DNA of 64,000 bases, from the NCBI GenBank assembly GCA_018240565.1, contig JAFEFO010000013.1, forward strand, positions 1-64,000, written 5' to 3'. The position numbers and the translations under genes were made by a program. A model generated the notes under the pieces. It had not been told where the DNA came from, made no database searches, and saw only the letters and a list, made by a program, of their open reading frames with translations. This document shows, in pieces, positions 19,504 through 27,049 of the stretch (position 1 is the stretch's first letter; each line of letters begins with the position of its first letter). Source of the DNA: Pseudomonadota bacterium (GTDB taxonomy: Bacteria > Pseudomonadota > Gammaproteobacteria > Xanthomonadales > Rhodanobacteraceae).

Positions 19504-20114
19504 ACATCCGCAACCTGCTGCTTGCCGCTGCCGCGCTGCTCGCGCTGGCGATGTGGAAGCACGCGCACCGTCCGGTTGCGCACGGCCCCGGCGAAATCGC
19601 ACCGGACATTCCGCTGCAACGGGCACTCGACGCACCCGCCACGCCCTGGCGCGAAGGCTCCTATTCGATCAAGCCGTTGGCGCGCTTTTCGATCACCGCG
19701 CGCGTGCTCTCGCGCGCCGACTACCGCTTCGATCGCGGTGCCGCCCTCGTACCCACGGACCTGGCACTGGGCTGGGGCCGCATGTCTGACAGCGAAGTAC
19801 TGAAAAACATCGATATTTCGCAATCCGGGCGCTTCTTTTTCTGGCACGTCGATACCTATGAAAAACTGCCGATTCCGGAGCGCGAAATCATCGAATCCAG
19901 CGCCAACATGCACCTCATCCCCGCCGATCGCCGCGTCGAACAGGCCATCGAACGCAGTCGCGCCGGTGACGTGGTTTCATTCGAAGGCTATCTGGTCGAA
20001 GCCGACGGCGCGGATGGATCCAAATGGATCAGTTCGCTCACGCGCAGCGATTCGGGTGCCGGCGCCTGCGAACTGGTGTGGGTGGAAGACTTCACGATTG
20101 CGCCGCGGCCGTAA
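19500..20114 (+). CDS. Hypothetical membrane-anchored or exported protein
   Basis: 204 residues from TTG 19500, which overlaps the DUF3501 stop as TTGA. One N-terminal hydrophobic segment (LLLAAAALLALAMW) suggests a membrane anchor or uncleaved signal. The body contains well-marked family-like stretches: YRFDRGAALVPTDLALGWGR, SGRFFFWHV, SSANMHLIPA and GDVVSFEGYLVEADG. I believe similar proteins occur across Xanthomonadales, always unnamed. It has no cysteine pair beyond a single Cys near the end. Coupling to the preceding gene places it with the peroxide-response genes, but function is unknown. Confidence 0.75.
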   Translation: MNIRNLLLAAAALLALAMWKHAHRPVAHGPGEIAPDIPLQRALDAPATPWREGSYSIKPLARFSITARVLSRADYRFDRGAALVPTDLALGWGRMSDSEVLKNIDISQSGRFFFWHVDTYEKLPIPEREIIESSANMHLIPADRRVEQAIERSRAGDVVSFEGYLVEADGADGSKWISSLTRSDSGAGACELVWVEDFTIAPRP

Positions 20115-20122
20115 GCCGGTAG

Positions 20123-21298
20123 TTACGCCGCACGCCGCTGTGTCGCCAACGTCGCCCGCGCCAAGCCCCGCTCGAGGTCGGCGCGCAGGTCTTCGAGCGC
20201 CTCAATGCCTACCGACAATCGCAGCAAGCCATCGCCGATGCCGGCGCGCCGGCGTGCTTCGGCATCCATGCTCGCGTGCGTCATCGTCGCCGGATGTGCG
20301 ACGAGGCTTTCCACGCCGCCGAGCGATTCGGCCAGCGTGAAGCATTCCAGACCCTCAACGAAGGCCGCCGCGGCGGCTTCGCCGCCAGCGAGATCGAAGC
20401 TCAGCATCGCGCCGAAGCCGCGCTGCTGCCTGCGCGCGAGCAGGTGTCCCGGATGACGGCTCAGGCCCGGAAAATATACTTTTTCCACCGCATCGCTTTC
20501 TAGCAGCAATTCCGCCAGAGCCGACGCATTGGCCTGGTGCACGGCCAAGCGCGGCCCGAGCGTACGCAGCCCGCGCAAGGTGAGATAACTGTCGAACGGC
20601 GCACCGGCCAGGCCCAGGCAATTGCACCACCACGCCAGTTGCTCGCCGACCGCCGCATCTTTCCAGATCACGGCGCCGCCAACCACGTCGGAATGGCCGT
20701 TGAGGTATTTCGTCGTCGAATGCACCACGATATCCGCGCCGAGCAAGAGCGGTCGTTGCAGGGCCGGCGACAAAAACGTGTTGTCCACCGCTGCCAGCGC
20801 GCCCACCGCATGCGCTTGCGCGCACGTTGCGGCGATGTCGGTGATGCGCAACAGCGGATTGCTCGGCGTTTCGATCCACACCAGCCTGGGTTTGCGTGCC
20901 AGCGCCGCGGCCAGCGCGTTTGCATCCGCGAAATCCACGAATGCGACTTCGTACAAGCCGCGTTCGGCCTGCGCCTTGAACAAACGATAGCTGCCGCCGT
21001 AGCAGTCGTGCGGCGCGACGAGCACATCGCCCGGCTGCAATTGCGCGGTCAACAACGCGATCGCGGCCATGCCGGATGCAGTGACCACGCCGCCCGCACC
21101 GCCTTCGAGTTCGGCCAGCGCGCCGGCCAGGCCATCACGCGTGGGATTGCCCGAGCGCGTGTAATCGTACTGGCGCTTTTGCGCGAAGCGCGCAAAGCTG
21201 TAGTTGCTCGACAAGTACAGCGGCGGCATCACCGCGCCGTGGGCGGGATCCGAATCCACACCGGCGCGCGCGGCGATGGTGGCGATATGAAGGCTCAT
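20123..21298 (-). CDS. metB: Cystathionine gamma-synthase / O-succinylhomoserine (thiol)-lyase
   Basis: 391-residue PLP enzyme of the Cys/Met metabolism family, joining O-acylhomoserine and cysteine to cystathionine. The PLP lysine is in HSTTKYLNGHSD; Tyr and Arg of the neighbouring-subunit active site are in YDYTRSGNPTRDGLA; GGVVTASGMAAI binds the phosphate. The C-terminal SLGGVESLVAHPATMTHA motif fits gamma-synthases and gamma-lyases. The start at 21298 overlaps the metX stop as ATGA, so the pair is translationally coupled and works in sequence: metX makes the activated homoserine, metB uses it. A direct-sulfhydrylase activity cannot be excluded. Confidence 0.92.
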   Translation of the reverse strand: MSLHIATIAARAGVDSDPAHGAVMPPLYLSSNYSFARFAQKRQYDYTRSGNPTRDGLAGALAELEGGAGGVVTASGMAAIALLTAQLQPGDVLVAPHDCYGGSYRLFKAQAERGLYEVAFVDFADANALAAALARKPRLVWIETPSNPLLRITDIAATCAQAHAVGALAAVDNTFLSPALQRPLLLGADIVVHSTTKYLNGHSDVVGGAVIWKDAAVGEQLAWWCNCLGLAGAPFDSYLTLRGLRTLGPRLAVHQANASALAELLLESDAVEKVYFPGLSRHPGHLLARRQQRGFGAMLSFDLAGGEAAAAAFVEGLECFTLAESLGGVESLVAHPATMTHASMDAEARRRAGIGDGLLRLSVGIEALEDLRADLERGLARATLATQRRAA

Positions 21299-22257
21299 GG
21301 GCATCCCCCCAGTGCAGTGTGCAGCACATCCGCAACGGCGACATGCTCCTTCAGGAATGCGTCGTGCCCGTGCACGGACGACGATTCCACCAACGTGCAA
21401 TTCGGTGCGCGCGCGGCATACTCGCGCAGCAACTCGGGGGGTACGAGCAGGTCTTCAGTCACGCCGAACAATGTGGTCGGCACGTTGACGACTGCCGGGT
21501 CGATCAGGTGCGTATCGAGCGAACGCCCCAGGCATCGGTAGGCGTTCGCGGAAAAATGTTGAGCAAACGTCGCGCCATGGCGCGCCAACCACGCCACCAC
21601 GTCACCGCCATCGGCAAAGCGGCGCTCCAGCTGTTCCGGCGTGACGTAACCCAGGATCGCCAGCGATCGCGCCAATGCGAGTGCCGTCGGTGAGTCCTGG
21701 CCCAATTCCAGCAACGCGCGCTGTAAATGCCGGAAGGCGATGGCGAACTGCGAGCTGCGGTGCGCGGTACACAACAGCACCAGACGATGCAGACGATCGC
21801 CGAGCAGGGCCGCCAGCTGCTGAGCGACGGCGCCGCCGTAGGATGCGCCGACCAGCAAATGCACACGGCGCGCGCCGAGCCGGTTGATCAGCAGCAGCAG
21901 CGCGCGCGCCTGGTCGGCGCTGGAGATCGTGACGCCACTCGCCGGACTCGAAGCACCGGCACCGCCGAGCCAGTCGGTGCCCAGCAAGCGCAGTCGCGAC
22001 GTGTCGAGCGCCTTGCCTGTGCCGCACTGTGCCTCCCACCAGCCGCTGCCATCGGCCGCACAACAACGCGCGTGCGCTGAAATCCCGCCGAGCACGATGA
22101 CCAGTGGCGCCTGTTCAGGACCAACGCACTGCCATGCCAGTTGCGCCTGATTCAAGCTTTCGCCGGACTCGAGCCGGAACGGATCCGGCAACGCGAGCAC
22201 GCCGCCGCCCCATTGCGCCGGCGCGGGCCGAACTTCGGTTTGTTGACAGGCGGACAT
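21295..22257 (-). CDS. metX: Homoserine O-acyltransferase of the MetX family (probably succinyl)
   Basis: 320-residue alpha/beta-hydrolase-fold enzyme activating homoserine for methionine synthesis. The nucleophile elbow is GASYGG, the Asp is in GVTEDLLVPPE and the His in SVHGHDAFLKEH. It is shorter than typical 370-380-residue MetX and has Tyr after the nucleophile rather than the Met of acetyltransferases, like the Xanthomonadales MetX proteins described as succinyltransferases; acyl-donor choice is inferred. It is first in the metX-metB operon, with a met-box-like array 48-79 bp upstream of its start. Confidence 0.85.
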   Translation of the reverse strand: MSACQQTEVRPAPAQWGGGVLALPDPFRLESGESLNQAQLAWQCVGPEQAPLVIVLGGISAHARCCAADGSGWWEAQCGTGKALDTSRLRLLGTDWLGGAGASSPASGVTISSADQARALLLLINRLGARRVHLLVGASYGGAVAQQLAALLGDRLHRLVLLCTAHRSSQFAIAFRHLQRALLELGQDSPTALALARSLAILGYVTPEQLERRFADGGDVVAWLARHGATFAQHFSANAYRCLGRSLDTHLIDPAVVNVPTTLFGVTEDLLVPPELLREYAARAPNCTLVESSSVHGHDAFLKEHVAVADVLHTALGGCP

Positions 22258-22304
22258 GCGTCGCTCCTTGCAGGATTGACGCGCATCCTAGCGTCTCGAA
22301 TTAC

Positions 22305-22336
22305 GGCCGTCAAGACGTCTAGACGTCCATACGTGC
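22305..22336. promoter_or_regulatory. Met-box-like operator array upstream of metX
   Basis: Tandem 8-mers: GGCCGTCA (22305), AGACGTCT (22313, perfect match to the MetJ consensus), AGACGTCC (22321, one change) and ATACGTGC (22329, weaker). Contiguous 8-bp spacing is what MetJ requires. Whether this lineage has MetJ, or another regulator uses the site, is not known to me. Confidence 0.55.
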
Positions 22337-22395
22337 GATCCATTGCACATCAGGCCCACGCTTGGCGTGATTCCGTGCGCGAGACGGCGCCCGTG

Positions 22396-23055
22396 TCACT
22401 TGGCTTGCTCGTGCAACGGCGCAATCGGTTCATTCACCGTGGCAGCCAGCCAGTCCTGCAGCGCCGGCAAGGCGAGAATCGCATCGGCATAGGCGCGTTC
22501 GAGAGGATCCAGCGCCACGTCGTAGCTGACAAAGCGCAACACCACCGGTGCGTACATCGCATCGGCAATGCCGAATCCACCGAACAGGAACGGCCCGCCC
22601 TGGCCATGGCGCGTGCGCGCTTCGCGCCAGATCGCCTTGACCCGCGCGATGTCGCGCTGCGCATCCGCGCTGGTCGGATGATTGTGCACGCGCTTGCGGC
22701 AATTCATCGACAACTCGCTGCGCAAGGCTGCAAACCCTGCGTGCATCTCGGCGCTGATCGCGCGCGCGAACGCGCGTGCGCCAACATCGGCCGGCCAGCC
22801 GCGCCCGCCGAGCCAACGCTCGTTGGCGTATTCGGCGATGGCCAACGAATCCCACACGCGCAGATCGCCATCGTGCAGGACCGGCACGCGCCCGGTCGGC
22901 GAGTAACCACCGATGCGCGCGTAGAATTCGGGCGTGTCGAGCGGCAGCACGACCTCATCGAAATCCACGCCACCCACGCGCAGCACCAACCAGGGGCGCA
23001 GCGACCACGACGAATAGTTCTTGCTGCCGACGACGAGAAGCGGTTTTGCGGACAT
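22396..23055 (-). CDS. Glutathione S-transferase family protein
   Basis: 219 residues. The N-terminal thioredoxin-fold domain begins LLVVGSKNYSSWSLRPWLVL, with the Ser of SSW as the likely glutathione-activating residue, and contains TGRVPVLHDG (cis-Pro) and WDSLAIAEYAN, where E-S equivalents bind the gamma-glutamyl group. The C-terminal helical domain follows. It is most similar in style to the YfcF or zeta/beta-like bacterial GSTs of unknown substrate. The DUF2007 gene lies 9 bp upstream on the same strand, so the two are probably cotranscribed. Function is cytosolic detoxification or thiol transfer. Confidence 0.85.
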   Translation of the reverse strand: MSAKPLLVVGSKNYSSWSLRPWLVLRVGGVDFDEVVLPLDTPEFYARIGGYSPTGRVPVLHDGDLRVWDSLAIAEYANERWLGGRGWPADVGARAFARAISAEMHAGFAALRSELSMNCRKRVHNHPTSADAQRDIARVKAIWREARTRHGQGGPFLFGGFGIADAMYAPVVLRFVSYDVALDPLERAYADAILALPALQDWLAATVNEPIAPLHEQAK

Positions 23056-23064
23056 GTGGAACTC

Positions 23065-23331
23065 CTAAACGGGTTCCGGCAACCAGCCGGCATCGGATTG
23101 TGGTTCGGCGCGGCGTTCGGCGAGTTCGGCGTCGAGTTTTTCCGCGATCGCGCTGGCGCGCGGCCAGTCAATGTCGGCCACCATGACATTGACCAGCGGC
23201 ATTGGCGGCAATTCGCCAATCGCGCCGGTCAGGTACTGGCCACCGACGAAGGCGAGGATGTCCTCGGACTCGAGCGCGTTCTTGACCAGATTCGCGTCGA
23301 TGATGTTTTCGGCCCGATAGACGATCTTCAT
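23065..23331 (-). CDS. DUF2007 family small protein
   Basis: 88 residues starting MKIVYRAENIIDANLVKNAL, with GGQYLTGAIGELPP and a VMVADIDWPRA segment. This is the ferredoxin-like DUF2007 domain, often annotated as a putative signal-transducing protein on thin evidence. It lies 9 bp upstream of the GST gene and is probably the first gene of that transcript. No ligand is known. Confidence 0.8.
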   Translation of the reverse strand: MKIVYRAENIIDANLVKNALESEDILAFVGGQYLTGAIGELPPMPLVNVMVADIDWPRASAIAEKLDAELAERRAEPQSDAGWLPEPV

Positions 23332-23426
23332 GCATACCCTCGCCTGTCCACCATCACGCTAACGCTTTCGACGACGGCGGTAAAGCCATCGACACCCCGC
23401 ATTCTGCCAACATCGTCGTCTACCGC

Positions 23427-24632
23427 GTGGATTATACTTGCGCGCCCGCAATCGCCGTGGTCGAAGTGACCGCTCCAGCCATCCGAGAATTGCCCGAACT
23501 CACCGGCCTGCGTGGCCTTGCCGCGATATGGGTGCTGCTGTTCCATGCCTGGGCTGTCTGCGGCGAGCCGAGCCTGGGCGGCTACGGACTGGCGGCGCCG
23601 TTCGCGCTGGGCTGGGCCGGCGTGGATGTCTTCTTCGTGCTGTCGGCCTTCCTGCTCGGCATGCCGTTCGCCGCATGGCGCCTGGGTCTGGCGCCGCGAC
23701 CGGCATTGCCACGCTACTTCGCGCGGCGCGTGTTGCGCATTTTCCCGGCCTACTACGCACAATTGGGCATCCTGCTTGCGCTCGCGGCGGCATTCGGCAT
23801 TGGCCGAATGCTCGACCTGCACGACTTCCTCGCCCATCTCGGACTATGGCTGCTGATCGGCGAGCACCCGGTCATGCCGCTCAATGGGGTCTGGTTCACC
23901 CTGCCGATCGAGTTTGCGTTTTACCTGGTGCTGCCGCTGCTTGCCGTGCTGCTCGCTCCGCGGCGCTGGCAATGGCTGCTGCTGGCATGCGTATTGCTCG
24001 CTTTCGCCTACCGTTGGCAAGCCTACTTCGGTGTCGCGGCCGCGCCCATACCGGTCAGGGTCAATGTCATCGAACGCTTTCCCGGGCGCATCGACCAGTT
24101 CGTCGTCGGCATGGTCGCCAGCTATTTCTACATCGCCTGGCGCGGGCATGGCATGCCTGCACGCTGGAGCGCCGACTGCTTGCTGTGGCTTGGCCTTCTC
24201 ATCTTCGCTGCCTTGTGCGCAGCGATATACGGCGTGCGTGCAACCTACTGGGATGGACATCCGCTGCTGTTTTGCTGGCATCTGCTGGCAAGCCTTGCCC
24301 TGGCATGCGTCCTGTTGGGATGCGCACTGGGCAGCCGTGCCGGCGGATGGCTGTTTGGCAATCGCGGCGTGCGCTATCTGGGCGAAATCAGCTTTGGCGT
24401 CTATTTGTGGCATTTCCCGATCCTCATCTGGATCGAACCCATGTTTGCGTCGATCACTTCACCCGGCACGCGTCTGGCGCTGGTCGTACCCGTGCTCACT
24501 GGCCTGACGGTGGCCGCGGCGCATTTGTCCTACGTCCTGATCGAGCGGCCCTTCCTGCGCATTGGCCGCCCACGCCAGGCACACCCGAGCCTGGTCAGTG
24601 AATTGCCGGCAGCTCCCTCGCAACCGACGTGA
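23427..24632 (+). CDS. Acyltransferase 3 family membrane protein (OafA/YrhL-like)
   Basis: About 400 residues with roughly ten membrane helices. The opening ELPELTGLRGLAAIWVLLFHA contains the family R and catalytic His; GVDVFFVLSAFLLG and RYFARRVLRIFPAYY follow, with a late GVYLWHFPIL and LIERPFL. Such proteins transfer acetyl or other acyl groups to surface sugars, lipids or peptides. No SGNH domain is attached. The start is uncertain: GTG 23427 keeps ten extra residues and GTG 23457 begins nearer the conserved region; neither has a clear ribosome site. It is flanked by unrelated genes, so its acceptor is unknown. Confidence 0.88.
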   Translation: MDYTCAPAIAVVEVTAPAIRELPELTGLRGLAAIWVLLFHAWAVCGEPSLGGYGLAAPFALGWAGVDVFFVLSAFLLGMPFAAWRLGLAPRPALPRYFARRVLRIFPAYYAQLGILLALAAAFGIGRMLDLHDFLAHLGLWLLIGEHPVMPLNGVWFTLPIEFAFYLVLPLLAVLLAPRRWQWLLLACVLLAFAYRWQAYFGVAAAPIPVRVNVIERFPGRIDQFVVGMVASYFYIAWRGHGMPARWSADCLLWLGLLIFAALCAAIYGVRATYWDGHPLLFCWHLLASLALACVLLGCALGSRAGGWLFGNRGVRYLGEISFGVYLWHFPILIWIEPMFASITSPGTRLALVVPVLTGLTVAAAHLSYVLIERPFLRIGRPRQAHPSLVSELPAAPSQPT

Positions 24633-24692
24633 AACCGGGCGTACCCCATGCGAAAACGCTAAACTTGTCGATCCGATCCCTTGTTCTGCGCC

Positions 24693-26426
24693 ATGACCGA
24701 CACCAGCCCTGTCAGCCACAACTTCATCCGCCAGATCGTCATTGACGAACGCTCCGCCAACAAGCACGGCGGCCGCGTCGCCACGCGCTTTCCGCCCGAG
24801 CCGAACGGTTACCTGCACCTGGGCCACGGCAAGTCGATTTGCCTCAACTTCGGCATCGCGCGCGAGTTCGATGGCACCTGCAACCTGCGCTTCGACGACA
24901 CCAATCCGGCCAAGGAAGATGTCGAATACGTCGAATCGATCAAGGCCGATGTGCGCTGGCTCGGATTCGACTGGAGCGAATTGCGCCACGCCTCGGATTA
25001 CTTCGAGGTGTTCTATGCCTGCGCGGAAAAGCTCATCCGCGACGGCAAGGCTTTCGTGTGCGACCTGTCCGCCGACCAGGTGCGCGAATACCGCGGCACG
25101 TTGACCGAGCCCGGCCGCAACTCGCCGTTCCGCGATCGATCCGTGGATGAAAACCTCGACCTGTTCGCAGCGATGCGCGCGGGCGAATTCGCCGATGGCG
25201 CCAAGACCCTGCGCGCGAAGATCGACATGGCCAGTGGCAACATCAACCTGCGCGATCCGGCGCTGTACCGCATCCGCAAGGTGCCGCACCAGAACACCGG
25301 CGACGCCTGGTGCATTTATCCGATGTACGACTACGCGCACTGCATTTCCGATGCGGTCGAAGGCATCACCCATTCGCTGTGCACGCTCGAGTTCGAGGAT
25401 CACCGCCCGCTCTACGACTGGTGCCTGGCGCAGATCGATTTGCCGGCCCATCCCGAATTGGTGCAATCGCTCATCGATGCGGGACTGAAAACGAACGTGA
25501 GCACGCCGCGCCAGATCGAGTTCGCGCGCGGCAACCTCGACTACACGGTGATGAGCAAGCGCAAGCTGATGGCGCTGGTGACCGATGGACTGGTTGCAGG
25601 CTGGGACGATCCGCGCATGCCGACGCTGTCCGGCGTGCGCCGGCGTGGATTCCCGCCCGCCGCGATCCGCACGTTCTGGGACCGTGCCGGCGTGACCAAG
25701 CAGAATTCCACCATCGAATTTTCCGTGCTCGAAGGCTGCGTGCGCGAAGTGCTGGATGCGAGCGCGCCGCGCCGCTTCGCCGTGCTCGATCCGCTCAAAC
25801 TCGTCATCACCAACTTGCCGGAAGATCACGCCGAAACGTTGAGCTTTCCGAATCATCCGAAAAATGAAACCTTCGGCACGCGCAGCGTCGCGTTTTCGCG
25901 CGAGTTGTGGATCGAACGCGAGGATTTCATGGAAGTTCCGCCGAAGGGTTTTCATCGTCTCGTGCCCGGCGGCGAAGTACGTTTGCGCGGTGTCGGCATC
26001 GTCAAATGCGAAAGCGTGGAAAAGGATGCTTCCGGAAACGTGATCGCCGTGCGCTGCACGCTCGATCCGGACACGCGCCACGGCATGCCCGGCGCCGAGC
26101 GCAAGGTGAAAGGCACGATCCACTGGGTCAGTGCACGCCACGCAATCGCCGCCGAAGTGCGCTTGTACGATCGCCTGTTCAACGTCGCCGATCCGGACGA
26201 CGACACGGATGGCAAGACCTACCGCGACCACCTCAATCCCGGTTCGCTGCGGGTGGTGCGCGGCTACATCGAAGCCTCGCTCGCCGAGGTCAAGCCGGAA
26301 ACCGCCGTCCAGTTCGAACGCCTCGGATTCTTCGTCGCCGATCTGCGCGATCACGCCGCCGGCAAGCCGGTGTTCAACCGCACGGTGACGCTGCGCGATT
26401 CGTACGCAAAGATCGCCGGCAAATGA
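24693..26426 (+). CDS. glnS: Glutaminyl-tRNA synthetase
   Basis: 577-residue class I aminoacyl-tRNA synthetase charging tRNA-Gln. The HIGH-equivalent is in PPEPNGYLHLGHGKS, the KMSKS-equivalent is VMSKRKL, and the GlnS-type beta-barrel anticodon domain occupies the last third. DDTNPAKE after the Rossmann start is the GlnRS/GluRS signature. ATG 24693 is chosen over the in-frame ATG 24681 because MTDTSPVSHNFIRQIV matches family starts. Its stop overlaps the next gene's ATG. Confidence 0.97.
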   Translation: MTDTSPVSHNFIRQIVIDERSANKHGGRVATRFPPEPNGYLHLGHGKSICLNFGIAREFDGTCNLRFDDTNPAKEDVEYVESIKADVRWLGFDWSELRHASDYFEVFYACAEKLIRDGKAFVCDLSADQVREYRGTLTEPGRNSPFRDRSVDENLDLFAAMRAGEFADGAKTLRAKIDMASGNINLRDPALYRIRKVPHQNTGDAWCIYPMYDYAHCISDAVEGITHSLCTLEFEDHRPLYDWCLAQIDLPAHPELVQSLIDAGLKTNVSTPRQIEFARGNLDYTVMSKRKLMALVTDGLVAGWDDPRMPTLSGVRRRGFPPAAIRTFWDRAGVTKQNSTIEFSVLEGCVREVLDASAPRRFAVLDPLKLVITNLPEDHAETLSFPNHPKNETFGTRSVAFSRELWIEREDFMEVPPKGFHRLVPGGEVRLRGVGIVKCESVEKDASGNVIAVRCTLDPDTRHGMPGAERKVKGTIHWVSARHAIAAEVRLYDRLFNVADPDDDTDGKTYRDHLNPGSLRVVRGYIEASLAEVKPETAVQFERLGFFVADLRDHAAGKPVFNRTVTLRDSYAKIAGK

Positions 26427-26983
26427 TCCCCGCACAACTGCACCTGACTCTTCCGCTTTGGCTGCGCGACAAGTTCGACGACACGCGCGTGTACGCGGAC
26501 GACGAATCCAAAGTCGCGCTGGCGATCGAACTGGCGCGGGGCAACGTCGAGAATCGTGGCGGCGGCCCGTTCGGCGCGGCGGTGTTCACCGGCGCGGGCC
26601 GGCTGGTTTCCATCGGCGTCAATCGCGTGGTGCCGCAAAGCTGCTCGGTCGCCCACGCGGAGATGATGGCCTACATGCTGGCGCAACAGCGCCTGCAACG
26701 CTTTCGCCTCAACGAGGACGGAACGAGATTCGTGCTGGCGACCAGCGCGCAACCCTGCTGCCAGTGCTACGGAGCGACGGTGTGGGCCGGCATCGACGAA
26801 TTGCTGATCGGCGCGCGCGCAGAAGACGTGGAAGAACTTTCCGAATTCGACGAAGGCCCGCTGCCTGCCGACTGGATCGGCGAACTCGCCAAGCGCGGCA
26901 TCGCCGTGCGCCGCGACATCCGCCGCGAACAAGCACGCCAGGTGTTCGTGCGCTACCGCGAACTCGACGGCACGGCGTATTGA
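26423..26983 (+). CDS. Cytidine/deoxycytidylate deaminase-like protein
   Basis: 186 residues, coupled to glnS by an ATGA overlap. The zinc deaminase motifs are present: HAEMMA (zinc His and catalytic Glu) and PCCQC (two zinc cysteines, PCxxC spacing). GGGPFGAAVF before them is like guanine deaminase and tRNA adenosine deaminase (TadA) relatives. It is longer than TadA and lacks its RNA-contact C-terminus, so a nucleoside or base deaminase is more likely. The cotranscription with glnS carries no obvious functional logic. Confidence 0.85.
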   Translation: MIPAQLHLTLPLWLRDKFDDTRVYADDESKVALAIELARGNVENRGGGPFGAAVFTGAGRLVSIGVNRVVPQSCSVAHAEMMAYMLAQQRLQRFRLNEDGTRFVLATSAQPCCQCYGATVWAGIDELLIGARAEDVEELSEFDEGPLPADWIGELAKRGIAVRRDIRREQARQVFVRYRELDGTAY

Positions 26984-26984
26984 C

Positions 26985-27012
26985 AAAAAAATGGGGGCGC
27001 TTGCGCGCCCCC
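26985..27012 (-). terminator. Rho-independent terminator, usable on the minus strand
   Basis: Perfect 8-bp stem GGGGGCGC / GCGCCCCC with loop TTGC (26993-27012). Seven A at 26985-26991 become a U tract for the minus-strand protease transcript; it may also stop the convergent glnS operon. Confidence 0.85.
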
Positions 27013-27049
27013 GAGAATTGCCTGTCCCGCGATGCGGGTTGAAACCGGC

